DNA from: Arthrobacter sp. 131MFCol6.1
GTDB lineage: Bacteria; Actinomycetota; Actinomycetes; Actinomycetales; Micrococcaceae
NCBI RefSeq assembly: GCF_000374925.1
Contig: NZ_KB895546.1
Coordinates: 1-64,000 of the forward strand
DNA length: 64,000 nucleotides
Direction of reading: 5' to 3'
The notes under the pieces are model-generated. The model was not told the DNA's origin. It was given only the letters and a program-made list of their open reading frames with translations, and did no database searches. Shown in pieces: positions 25,273-33,359 of the stretch. Made by a program: the position numbers and the translations under genes. How positions within the stretch are numbered: the stretch's first letter is position 1; every line of letters starts with the position of its first letter.

Positions 25273-27954
25273 GTGACCGGACACCCCTCAAGCCACCCGA
25301 ACCAGGGCGCAACCAGCGCCGCCCCGCGCCGCATTGTGGTGGCCGGCGGCGGCCCCGCAGCGCACCGGTTCGCCGATGCCATGCACGCCCGCGGACTCGA
25401 TGGCTGGCACGTTACCGTCCTCACCGAGGAAGCCCACCTCCCCTATGACCGCGTCGCGCTGAGCAAGGCACTCACCGACAGCGACGTCGACCTCACCCTG
25501 GGCAGCGCTTCCATGTGGGACCACACGGCCCTGAACCTCAAGACCGGCGAGCGCGTCACCAGCATCGACGCCGCCGGCAAGACCGTCCAGACCGCGGCGG
25601 GAACCATCTATCCGTATGACGAACTAGTAGTCGCGACGGGCTCGGACGCTGCCCGCCTGCCCATCCCGGGCGCCGAACTCACCCACGTGTACCGCACCCT
25701 TGAGGACGTCTGGTCCATCAACAAGGCCATCGCGGACCTCACCGCGAAGCTGGGCCGGAAAGTCAACGCGGTCACCATCGGCGGCGGTCTGCTGGGCCTG
25801 GAATCCGCCGCCGGCACCGAACAGCTCGGCGCCACCCCGATCGTCATCAACGGCTCGCCGTGGCTCATGAACACCCAGCTGGACGAGGGTGCCGGGCAGG
25901 CACTCGGCCGGCTGATCGAGGCCAAGGGCTTCACCGTCCACGGCGGCGTGTTCCCCTCCGAGGTCCTCTCCGACGACGACGGCCAGGTCACCGGCGTCCT
26001 CATGGCCGACGGCCGGATCATCGACGCCGACATCGTGATTGTCGCGATCGGCGTGCGGCCCCGCGACGAGCTGTTCCGGGCCGCAGAGGGCGCACCGCAG
26101 CAGTTCCAGCTCGGCCAGCGCGGCGGCGTCGTCATCTCCGACGACTGCTCCACCGAGGTTCCCGGCATCTGGGCCATCGGCGAGGTCGCCAACTTCGGCG
26201 GCATGTGCCTGGGCCTCGTGGCCCCGGCCAACACGATGGCCGAAATCGTCGCGGACCGGCTGCACGGCGGCGACGCGACCTTCCCCGGCTTCGACACCGC
26301 CACCAAGCTCAAGCTCTCCGGCGTCGACGTCGCCAGCTTCGGTGACGCCTTCGCCCGCACGGAACACGCGCTCGAGATCGTCTACGCCGACCCCGCCCGC
26401 GGCGTCTACCAGAAGATCGTCACCACCGACGACGCCAAAACCCTGCTCGGCGGCATCTTCGTCGGCGACGCCTCGCCCTACACGTCCCTGCGCCCCATGC
26501 TGGGCCGCGAACTGGCCGCCGAACCCGGCGCCTACCTCACCGCCGCAGGCGGCGGCGACGCCCCGGAGACCGAGCTGCCGGACGACGCCATCCTGTGTTC
26601 CTGCAACAACGTCTCGGCCGGAACCATCCGCGACACCGTCAACGGCTGCGGGAGCTGCGACGGGAACGCACCCGTCCAGGAACTCGGCGAGCTCAAGGGC
26701 TGCACTCGCGCCGGCACCAGCTGCGGATCCTGCGTGCCGATGCTCAAGAAGCTGCTCGAGACCGAACTGACCAAGTCCGGCGTCGAGGTCTCCAAGGCCC
26801 TGTGCGAGCACATCGAGCTGTCCCGCCAGGAACTCTTCGACGCCATCCGGGTCCTGGAACTGACCTCCTTCGAGGAGATCATGGCCAAGTACGGCACCGG
26901 GGCCGGCTGCGATATCTGCAAGCCGACCATCGCCAACATCCTCGCCAGCCAGAACAGCGCCTACGTCCTGGACGCCGGCCGCGGCACCCTGCAGGACACC
27001 AACGACCGCGCCCTGGCCAACATGCAGAAAGACGGCACCTACTCGGTGGTTCCGCGGATTGCCGGCGGCGAGATCACCCCAAAGAAACTCGGCGTGATCG
27101 CCGCGGTCGCCGAGCAGTACGGCCTCTACACCAAGATCACCGGCGGGCAGCGGATCGACATGTTCGGCGCCCGGCTGGAGCAGCTGCCCGAAATCTGGAA
27201 GATCCTGGTGGATGCCGGCTTCGAATCCGGCCAGGCCTACGGCAAGAGCCTGCGCACGGTGAAGTCCTGTGTCGGCTCCACCTGGTGCCGCTTCGGGGTC
27301 CAGGATTCGGTGGCCATGGCCATCCAGCTTGAACTGCGCTACCGCGGCCTCCGCAGCCCGCACAAGCTGAAGATGGGTGTCTCCGGCTGCGCCCGCGAAT
27401 GTGCGGAGGCCCGGGGCAAGGACGTCGGCGTCATCGCCACCGCCGACGGCTGGAACCTGTATGTCGGCGGCAACGGCGGCGCCACCCCGGCGCACGCCCA
27501 GCTGCTGGCCAAGGACCTCGACGACGAAACCCTGATCAAATACATCGACCGCTACTTCATGTACTACATCCGCACGGCCGACCGCCTGCAGCGCACCGCG
27601 CGCTGGCAGGAAGAACTCGACGGCGGCATCAAGCACGTCGAGGACGTGGTGGTGCACGACACCCTGGGCATTGCCGAGGACCTGGAGGCCGCCATGGCCA
27701 AGCACGTTGACACCTACGTCGACGAATGGGCCGACACCCTGAAGGATCCGGAACGCCTCCGCCGCTTCCGCTCCTTCGTCAACGCCCCGGACCAGAAAGA
27801 CGATTCGATCACTTTCGTCTCCGACGAGCGCGGCCAGATGCGCCCCGCGACAGCGGAGGAGAAGGCGCTGGCCGGTCAGCAGCCGGTCCTGATCGGGGCT
27901 TCCATTCCGGTCCGTGCCACCACCCCGGGACTGTCTGACGAGAACGAGGTATAG
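25273..27954 (+). CDS. nirB: Nitrite reductase (NAD(P)H) large subunit NirB
   Basis: 893 aa; six-electron reduction of nitrite to ammonium in the cytosol. Order: FAD domain (IVVAGGGPAAHRFADAM), NAD(P) domain (VTIGGGLLGLESAAG), GIWAIGEVANF, BFD-like [2Fe-2S] domain starting CSCNNVSAGT (Cys442, Cys444) with CTRAGTSCGSC, a second Cys-rich segment (CDICKPTIANIL), ferredoxin-like half domain, and sirohaem/[4Fe-4S] site with Cys666, Cys672, Cys706 and Cys710 (CVGSTWC ... CARECAEARG). GTG 25273 has GAAAGG upstream. The stop is 2 bp from cobA. Length and motifs are complete. Confidence 0.95.
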   Translation: MTGHPSSHPNQGATSAAPRRIVVAGGGPAAHRFADAMHARGLDGWHVTVLTEEAHLPYDRVALSKALTDSDVDLTLGSASMWDHTALNLKTGERVTSIDAAGKTVQTAAGTIYPYDELVVATGSDAARLPIPGAELTHVYRTLEDVWSINKAIADLTAKLGRKVNAVTIGGGLLGLESAAGTEQLGATPIVINGSPWLMNTQLDEGAGQALGRLIEAKGFTVHGGVFPSEVLSDDDGQVTGVLMADGRIIDADIVIVAIGVRPRDELFRAAEGAPQQFQLGQRGGVVISDDCSTEVPGIWAIGEVANFGGMCLGLVAPANTMAEIVADRLHGGDATFPGFDTATKLKLSGVDVASFGDAFARTEHALEIVYADPARGVYQKIVTTDDAKTLLGGIFVGDASPYTSLRPMLGRELAAEPGAYLTAAGGGDAPETELPDDAILCSCNNVSAGTIRDTVNGCGSCDGNAPVQELGELKGCTRAGTSCGSCVPMLKKLLETELTKSGVEVSKALCEHIELSRQELFDAIRVLELTSFEEIMAKYGTGAGCDICKPTIANILASQNSAYVLDAGRGTLQDTNDRALANMQKDGTYSVVPRIAGGEITPKKLGVIAAVAEQYGLYTKITGGQRIDMFGARLEQLPEIWKILVDAGFESGQAYGKSLRTVKSCVGSTWCRFGVQDSVAMAIQLELRYRGLRSPHKLKMGVSGCARECAEARGKDVGVIATADGWNLYVGGNGGATPAHAQLLAKDLDDETLIKYIDRYFMYYIRTADRLQRTARWQEELDGGIKHVEDVVVHDTLGIAEDLEAAMAKHVDTYVDEWADTLKDPERLRRFRSFVNAPDQKDDSITFVSDERGQMRPATAEEKALAGQQPVLIGASIPVRATTPGLSDENEV

Positions 27955-27956
27955 CC

Positions 27957-28991
27957 ATGCAGCTCACCATTGACCTCACCGGACGCGAAGTCCTGGTCAC
28001 GGGCGCGGACCACGCCGCACGTCAGGCCGTGCGGCGCTATGAGGCGGCCGGCGCCGTCGTGTTCCGCCTCAGCACCCCACAGGGCGCCGGCATCGACGGC
28101 CCGCTGCCCGAGCGCCCGTTCCTGGTGGCGGCTGTCGACGACGGCCAGCCGGGCTGGGAAGCCCTCCTGGGCCGGTGCCGCGCCACGGGCATTCCGGTGG
28201 CGGCCGAGCCCCCGGCCGGTCCGGCGGGCCACGTCACGCTGGTGGGCGGCGGCCCCGGGACCACCGAGCTGCTCACGGTCGCCGCCGTCGCCGCGCTGCG
28301 CGATGCCGACGTCGTCTTCTACGACCGGCTCGCCCCGTACCAGGATCTGCCGTCCCTGACCTCGGCAGAGCTTGTGGATGTGGGCAAGAAGCCCGGCCAC
28401 CACAAGGTCAGCCAGGCCGACATCGAAAGGCTCATGGTGGAAAGCGCGCTGGCCGGCAACAACGTGGTCCGCCTCAAGGGCGGGGACCCCTATGTGTTCG
28501 GCCGCGGCGGCGAGGAAGTCGCATCCTGTGTCGCGGCCGGGGTTCCGGTCCGCGTGATCTCCGGAGTCACCAGCGCCATCTCGGTTCCGGCCGCCGCCGG
28601 CATCCCGGTCACGCACCGCGAAGTCAGCCACATGTTCACCGTGGTCTCCGGCCATGCCCCGCTGACCGAGAACGAATTGACGCACCTCGCCGGGCTCGGC
28701 GGAACCATTGTGGTCCTGATGGGCATCGGCACCCTGCACCACCTCGCAGCCGGACTCCGCCGGGCCGGGATGCGCGCCGACATGCCGATGGCGGTCGTCG
28801 AACGCGGCTACCGCCCCGGCCAGCGCACCACGATCGCCGAGCTGGGCACCATCACCTCCGCAGCCGCGGGCTGCAGCAACCCCGCCGTCCTGGTGATCGG
28901 GGACGTTGTCCGGGTGGCCGAGGCCAACCGGGGCTGCGCCGGGGCCACGGCGGAGCTCGACCGTCTGGCCGCATCACTGATGGAGGCGTAA
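27957..28991 (+). CDS. cobA: Uroporphyrinogen-III C-methyltransferase with degenerate N-terminal extension
   Basis: 344 aa. The C-terminal 250 residues are a complete SUMT: HVTLVGGGPGTTELLTVAA, DVVFYDRL, VRLKGGDPYVFGRGGEE, VISGVTSAISVPAAAGIPVTHR-type loop, and VVERGYRPGQRTT. It methylates uroporphyrinogen III twice with SAM to precorrin-2, the entry to sirohaem, which NirB needs. The N-terminal 90 residues (TIDLTGREVLVTGADHAARQ) resemble the start of a CysG-type precorrin-2 dehydrogenase domain, but are too short and lack a recognisable NAD loop, so the dehydrogenase/ferrochelatase step must come from elsewhere. Directly follows nirB. Confidence 0.88.
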   Translation: MQLTIDLTGREVLVTGADHAARQAVRRYEAAGAVVFRLSTPQGAGIDGPLPERPFLVAAVDDGQPGWEALLGRCRATGIPVAAEPPAGPAGHVTLVGGGPGTTELLTVAAVAALRDADVVFYDRLAPYQDLPSLTSAELVDVGKKPGHHKVSQADIERLMVESALAGNNVVRLKGGDPYVFGRGGEEVASCVAAGVPVRVISGVTSAISVPAAAGIPVTHREVSHMFTVVSGHAPLTENELTHLAGLGGTIVVLMGIGTLHHLAAGLRRAGMRADMPMAVVERGYRPGQRTTIAELGTITSAAAGCSNPAVLVIGDVVRVAEANRGCAGATAELDRLAASLMEA

Positions 28992-28999
28992 GGATTCCC

Positions 29000-30226
29000 A
29001 TGAGCGCACTGAACGCCGTCGCCGCAGACTTCCCGGAGCCCGGCGCACCCCTGTCCCCGTTGAACCCCTCACTAACCCCCGCATTAACCGCCGCCGCACC
29101 CGCGGCGGAACCCGCCGAGGACGCGACCGACCGGGACCTTCCCCTGGACGGCTTCCGGATCGGCGTCACCTCGCACCGCCGCTCGCAGGACCTCATCGAG
29201 GCCCTGGAACGCCGCGGCGCCGAGGTGCTTCACGCCCCGGCCCTGAAGATCGCCCCGGTCCGGGAGGACCAGAGCCTGATCGAGGACACCCGGGCGATCA
29301 TCGCCGCCCGGCCCGACCTTTGCATCGCGACCACCGCCTACGGCATGCGCCGCTGGTGCGAGGCCGCGGACACGTTTGGCATTGGCGACCAGCTGTTGGA
29401 GACCCTCTCCGCCACCCGCATGTTCGTCCGCGGGCCCAAGGCCCGCGGCGCCGTGCGCGCCGCGGGCCTCGCCGACGTCGGAATCAGCAGCGACGAAACC
29501 ACTGCCACGCTCGTGGACATGCTCCTGGCCGAGGGTGTGCGCGGCAAGACAGTCGCGGTGCAGCTGCACGGCTACACCGATGTCCGCCAGCTCGAGCGCC
29601 TGCGCATGTCCGGCGCCACCGTCCTGACCGTCACCCCGTACCGCTGGGTCAAGCCCGACGGCGCGGACCGGCTGCCCAAGCTCATCGAAGCCGCGTGCAG
29701 CGGCAACCTGGATGTCCTGACGTTCACCAGCGCGCCCGCCGTGGACGCCATGTGGAGCACGGCGCACGAGATGGGCGTCTACAAACAGCTCGTGGAGAGC
29801 CTGAAGACCACCGTGGCGACAGCCGTCGTCGGGCCCATCACCGCGCAGCCGCTGCTCGATGCCGGGCTGCACCCGCTGATCCCGGAACGGTTCCGGATGG
29901 GCGCCCTGATCCGGCTCGTCTGCGAGCATCTGGCGCTCAACCACGTCCGCCGGCTCGATACCGTTTCCGGCAGCGTGGAGCTGCGCGGCCGCTCGCTGCG
30001 CATCAACGGCGAGGCGGTCGAGATGGCGCCCGCACCGCTGTTGCTGCTGCGCGCGCTGATCGGCGCCGGCGGGGCTGTGCTGTCCCGCGAGGCGCTCTCG
30101 GACCTGCTGGAGCTGCGCGGTTCCGTGCATGCCCTCGACATGACCGTCAGCCGGCTGCGGTCCGCGCTGCCGGACACCCGGCTGGTGGAAACCGTGGTGA
30201 AGCGCGGCTACCGGATCCGGGTGTAG
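29000..30226 (+). CDS. Uroporphyrinogen-III synthase-like protein with C-terminal winged helix (NnaR-type regulator)
   Basis: 408 aa from ATG 29000. A Pro/Ala-rich leader of about 45 residues precedes a HemD-fold region (FRIGVTSHRRSQDLIEALER, then FTSAPAVDAMWSTAHEMGVY and VGPITAQPLLDAGLHPLIP). The last 80 residues are an OmpR-type winged helix (LRGRSLRINGEAVEMAP, ALDMTVSRLRSALP, VVKRGYRIRV). This fusion is known from Streptomyces and Mycobacterium as NnaR, an activator of nitrate/nitrite assimilation genes working with GlnR. Whether enzyme activity remains is not visible. It follows cobA by 8 bp, so it is co-expressed with nirB. A longer open frame from 28175 is an out-of-phase shadow of cobA. 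Confidence 0.82.
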   Translation: MSALNAVAADFPEPGAPLSPLNPSLTPALTAAAPAAEPAEDATDRDLPLDGFRIGVTSHRRSQDLIEALERRGAEVLHAPALKIAPVREDQSLIEDTRAIIAARPDLCIATTAYGMRRWCEAADTFGIGDQLLETLSATRMFVRGPKARGAVRAAGLADVGISSDETTATLVDMLLAEGVRGKTVAVQLHGYTDVRQLERLRMSGATVLTVTPYRWVKPDGADRLPKLIEAACSGNLDVLTFTSAPAVDAMWSTAHEMGVYKQLVESLKTTVATAVVGPITAQPLLDAGLHPLIPERFRMGALIRLVCEHLALNHVRRLDTVSGSVELRGRSLRINGEAVEMAPAPLLLLRALIGAGGAVLSREALSDLLELRGSVHALDMTVSRLRSALPDTRLVETVVKRGYRIRV

Positions 30227-30283
30227 CGGAGGCGACCGAGCTGTCTGCACGAAGTGCCCTCCGCGGGGGTGTGACCCACGGCA

Positions 30284-30297
30284 TTACCGGCCGGTAA
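30284..30297. promoter_or_regulatory. Perfect 14-bp palindrome TTACCGGCCGGTAA
   Basis: Self-complementary across all 14 bases, 58 bp after the regulator stop and 127 bp before the next start. Position and symmetry suggest an operator for a dimeric regulator, possibly the adjacent winged-helix protein, but nothing in the sequence proves this. Confidence 0.4.
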
Positions 30298-30325
30298 ATA
30301 CTGGCGAACAGGCAGGGCAGAAGCG

Positions 30326-30352
30326 GCAACACCCGGGAAACACCCCGGAAAA
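30326..30352 (+). promoter_or_regulatory. Candidate GlnR-type half site upstream of the orphan FAD protein
   Basis: GCAAC (30326), GAAAC (30337) and GAAAA (30348) are spaced by 6 nt, the same 11-bp phasing and order as at nirB. One box is perfect and the others are one mismatch from GTnAC and GAAAC. The site is 72 nt before the start codon. Confidence 0.4.
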
Positions 30353-30423
30353 ATCGGACGCCTACGCTGGGGTTCATCAAGCACACCGGCCACACGATGG
30401 CCACCCAGCGAAAGGGCCAGCAC

Positions 30424-31323
30424 ATGTCCGCTCCGGCAATGTCTCCCACCTCCACCTCTGCCCTGGCAGGCGCTTCGGCTGCCGCCGCCACAACGGCCGC
30501 CCGGCCCAGGATCGTCATCGCCGGCGCCGGCCGGGCCGCCCAGGCGCTCGTCCGGCAGCTCGCCCGGACCCCGTTCGCCGGCGCCATCACGGTCCTCAGC
30601 AACCGGGACGACGCCCCCGAGGAATTGCTGGAGCTCGCCGTCCTGCCCCAGGTGTCCGTCCGCTTCGGCCAGCCCGCCAGCTACATCGACGCGGACAACC
30701 GCCGCGTGACCACCGCCGACGGCATGGAGTTCGACTACGACGAGCTCGTCATCGCCACCGGTTCCGCCCCCGCCGAGGCGCCGGTGGAGGGTGCGGCCCG
30801 GTGCCTGAGCTATTCCACGATCGACGACGCCGCCGGGCTGGGCGAGGCCGTCAAGGACGTCACCCGGGTCCTCGGCCGCCGCCCCCTGGGCATCCTGGTC
30901 GGCACGGGTTCGGCCGCCGGCCAGGCCGAGGCCGTGCTCCGGTCCCGCGGCGTCCGCCCGGTCCGCACCACAGTCCGTCCCGCCGCCGTCGTTCCCACCG
31001 CCGCCGGGTCCGTCCTGCCGGCATCCGGCATCGTCTTCGAGGACGGCTCCAGCATGAACGGAGACCTCGTGATCCTCGCCGAGGAGCGCATCGCCCGCGA
31101 CGAACTGGCCGCCACGGCAGGGCTCGCCACCGCTGCCGGCGGCGGGATCGTCATCGGCCAGGACTTCCGCACCTCCGTGCCGGGCATCTGGGCGATCGGC
31201 GACGCGGCAGCTTACGACGGCGTCCGTCTCGGGCTGCTCGTGGCCTCCGGTTCCGCGGCGTCGGTGTGCGCTTCCCAGTTGCTTCAGGCCGCCATGGCCC
31301 GGCCCCTGGCGGCCGCCGCCTAG
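30424..31323 (+). CDS. Orphan FAD-dependent oxidoreductase related to NirB/NasB N-terminus
   Basis: 299 aa from ATG 30424, preceded by GAAAGGG. An in-frame ATG at 30397 lies before that site. After an Ala/Ser-rich leader it has the FAD loop [33 protein letters not shown], a second fold [16 protein letters not shown] and the flavin-binding end [25 protein letters not shown]. This resembles NirB's first 300 residues, but shorter, without the Cys domains, and with an atypical second glycine loop. It could be a ferredoxin/quinone reductase feeding nitrite reduction or a decayed paralogue. Location right after the regulator and a GlnR-like site point to nitrogen metabolism. Confidence 0.65.
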   Translation: MSAPAMSPTSTSALAGASAAAATTAARPRIVIAGAGRAAQALVRQLARTPFAGAITVLSNRDDAPEELLELAVLPQVSVRFGQPASYIDADNRRVTTADGMEFDYDELVIATGSAPAEAPVEGAARCLSYSTIDDAAGLGEAVKDVTRVLGRRPLGILVGTGSAAGQAEAVLRSRGVRPVRTTVRPAAVVPTAAGSVLPASGIVFEDGSSMNGDLVILAEERIARDELAATAGLATAAGGGIVIGQDFRTSVPGIWAIGDAAAYDGVRLGLLVASGSAASVCASQLLQAAMARPLAAAA

Positions 31324-31483
31324 ACGCCCTGGAGAGGCCCGGCCGGGGCATCCGCCGGGCACATTCCTATGGCAAGATGGTTCCCTGATAAGCCGCGCAC
31401 CACGCGGCGCCGCCAGGGCCCGCAGGCCCACAAGGCCCGGGAAGGGACCGCCGCGTCCCAGGCCCGCCACGAAAGGGACCACC

Positions 31484-32182
31484 ATGAGCCAAGAAGCCGC
31501 CACCGGGGGGACGCCCAACATCGCCTCCTACATCGACCACACCCTGCTCAAGCCGGAGGCCAGCGAGGCGGAGATCCTCAAGGTCTGCGCCGAGGCGGCG
31601 GAGTACCACTTCAAGTCGGTCTGCGTGAACCCGGTCTGGGTCAAGACCGTCAAGAAAGCGCTCAAGGGCTCCGGCGTCCTGACCTGCTCCGTGGTGGGAT
31701 TCCCGCTGGGCGCCACGCCGAGCGACGTCAAGGCCTTCGAGGCCCGCGGCGCGGTCCTGGACGGTGCCGAAGAAGTGGACATGGTCATCAACATCGCCGC
31801 GGCCCGTGCCAACGACAAGGGCGCGCTGGTGGATGACATTGCCGCCGTCGCGGCCGCCGTGCACGAGGGCGGAGCCATCCTGAAAGTCATCATCGAAACG
31901 GCGCTGCTGGGCGATGACCAGAAGGTGCTCGCCTGCGAGGCCGCGGTGGAAGCCGGGGCGGACTTCGTGAAGACCTCCACGGGCTTCAACGGCGGCGGGG
32001 CCACGGCCGACGACGTCGCTCTCATGCGCCGCACCGTCGGCCCGGACCTGGGTGTCAAGGCCTCCGGCGGCGTGCGTTCCCTGGCCGATGCTCAGGCTAT
32101 GATTGCTGCAGGTGCAACACGTATTGGCGCCAGCTCCGGTATCGCGATCGTCAAGGGTGAACAGGGTTCGTCCGCGTACTGA
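31484..32182 (+). CDS. deoC: Deoxyribose-phosphate aldolase
   Basis: 232 aa class I aldolase; cleaves 2-deoxyribose 5-phosphate to glyceraldehyde 3-phosphate and acetaldehyde in deoxynucleoside catabolism. [15 protein letters not shown] opens the barrel, [12 protein letters not shown] and EVDMVINI carry the phosphate/proton-relay region, the Schiff-base lysine is Lys163 in FVKTSTGF, and the second lysine is in [13 protein letters not shown] 31484 has GAAAGGGACC upstream. It would take the products of punA and the mutase 7 kb away. In this window the nitrite locus lies between them. Confidence 0.94.
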   Translation: MSQEAATGGTPNIASYIDHTLLKPEASEAEILKVCAEAAEYHFKSVCVNPVWVKTVKKALKGSGVLTCSVVGFPLGATPSDVKAFEARGAVLDGAEEVDMVINIAAARANDKGALVDDIAAVAAAVHEGGAILKVIIETALLGDDQKVLACEAAVEAGADFVKTSTGFNGGGATADDVALMRRTVGPDLGVKASGGVRSLADAQAMIAAGATRIGASSGIAIVKGEQGSSAY

Positions 32183-32235
32183 CCGTGCCGGCACCGCCCA
32201 CAGTTTTTGAGCCCCCCGGGGCCGAGGAGGAACGA

Positions 32236-32454
32236 ATGTCCAGCAACACCACCCCGCAGACCGAAAACAGCCTCGGCTCGACCATCGTCATCTTTGCCGC
32301 GATGATGGTCCTGTTCCTCGGTGCGATCTACTCGCTGTCCTTCCTGACGCTGGACAACACCTGGCCGATGGCTGTCTGCCTGGTCCTCTTCGCCGCAGCG
32401 TTCTGGATCCCGCAGACCCTGCTGGGCCGCTCGGATTCGGCCGGCGAAAACTAG
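32236..32454 (+). CDS. Small two-helix membrane protein
   Basis: 72 aa. A 14-residue polar start is followed by two hydrophobic helices (STIVIFAAMMVLFLGAIYSL and WPMAVCLVLFAAAFWIPQTL) and a short polar tail. ATG 32236 is chosen because GAGGAGGAACGA precedes it; an upstream in-frame start at 32185 has no binding site. It begins 53 bp after deoC and shares its transcript up to the strong terminator. Unknown function; it is a conserved-looking actinobacterial small membrane protein. Confidence 0.65.
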   Translation: MSSNTTPQTENSLGSTIVIFAAMMVLFLGAIYSLSFLTLDNTWPMAVCLVLFAAAFWIPQTLLGRSDSAGEN

Positions 32455-32468
32455 CCACTCCTTCCGCT

Positions 32469-32511
32469 TAAATGACTGAAGCTCCGGATCATCCGGAGCT
32501 TCAGTCATTTA
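32469..32511. terminator. Bidirectional terminator, perfect 21-bp stem
   Basis: Arms 32469-32489 (beginning TAAATGACTGAAGC) and 32491-32511 are exact complements around a single C, so the folded form is a long stem with a few-base loop and A/T ends on both sides. It sits between the small membrane protein stop and the convergent YdjM-type gene. Confidence 0.85.
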
Positions 32512-32524
32512 ACCGGCTGCAGTT

Positions 32525-33355
32525 CTAGCCGGGCACCAGCGCGAACAGGCCCTTGACCAGTCCCGTGCCGAGCGCCAGGGCCGCGGGGAAGTGCGCTTTG
32601 GCCACCGCCAGGCCGGCGCCAAACATCCCCACCATGGCGTAGCCGCTCACCGGGATCAGGACGAACCATTCCCGCCGCGATCCCGCCCGGCCCAGCAGCG
32701 GGATGGAGAACGCCCCGTTGGCCCTCCAGATGTTCTTCAGCAGCGGCAGTTTGCGCAGGACCTTCGGCGGCTTGATCACCAATGGCCAGAGCAGCGGCAC
32801 TCCCCCGGTGGTGATCATGTCCCCCACAATGTGCACCAGCACCCCGGTGAGCATCGAAACCGGCAGCCAGGTCCACTGGTGCGGCGCGAACCACGTCACG
32901 AGTCCGGCCATGAGCAGCCCGACGATCCAGTTGCTGATCCAGCCGAATTTCGGGAAGAGTTTCAGTGCCTTCGCGGCGATGTTGATCATGAACATGCACA
33001 GCAGGCCAGCCCCCACGGACAGCAGCCCCCACTGGGTCTGCACCTGCCACTGCCCGGCGATCGTGGCCAGCAGCACGAAGAACGCCGCGCCCAGCACCGA
33101 ATGCGTGCCCTGCCGGTGGCCCCCGCTGGCGTTCTCAATGCCGCGCGCCACCAGGTTGGACAGCGGCGGCAGCGCGTGCGCCACTGTGCTGGCGCGGTGG
33201 TCCCAGTCGCAGACCAGCGCGGTCCCCGCCGTCGCCATGGCGCCGATCACGATTCCGGTGGGATCCAGGGGGTACCAGCCGAGCGCATACGGGCCGGTCG
33301 AGGCAATGGCTACCCACGCCGCGGCTCCCGACGCGGCGTGATGTCCTCCCATCAT
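32525..33355 (-). CDS. YdjM/DUF457-type membrane-bound metal-dependent hydrolase
   Basis: 276 aa, about six hydrophobic segments. Conserved metal-ligand pattern of the family: MGGHHAASGAA at the start, VCDWDHRAST and GHRQGTHSVLGA, then GVLVHIVGDMITTGG. YdjM is a LexA-controlled inner-membrane protein in enterobacteria with no proven reaction. The gene starts 4 bp after the mfd stop on the same strand, suggesting co-transcription with DNA repair. The start ATG at 33355 has only a weak AAAAGA upstream, so coupling to mfd translation is likely. Confidence 0.8.
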   Translation of the reverse strand: MMGGHHAASGAAAWVAIASTGPYALGWYPLDPTGIVIGAMATAGTALVCDWDHRASTVAHALPPLSNLVARGIENASGGHRQGTHSVLGAAFFVLLATIAGQWQVQTQWGLLSVGAGLLCMFMINIAAKALKLFPKFGWISNWIVGLLMAGLVTWFAPHQWTWLPVSMLTGVLVHIVGDMITTGGVPLLWPLVIKPPKVLRKLPLLKNIWRANGAFSIPLLGRAGSRREWFVLIPVSGYAMVGMFGAGLAVAKAHFPAALALGTGLVKGLFALVPG

Positions 33356-33359
33356 TCTT

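Noticed and set aside
28175..28999. N-terminal extension of the HemD/winged-helix protein by 275 residues
   Set aside because: It overlaps cobA in another frame and has no protein-like motifs; ATG 29000 directly follows cobA.
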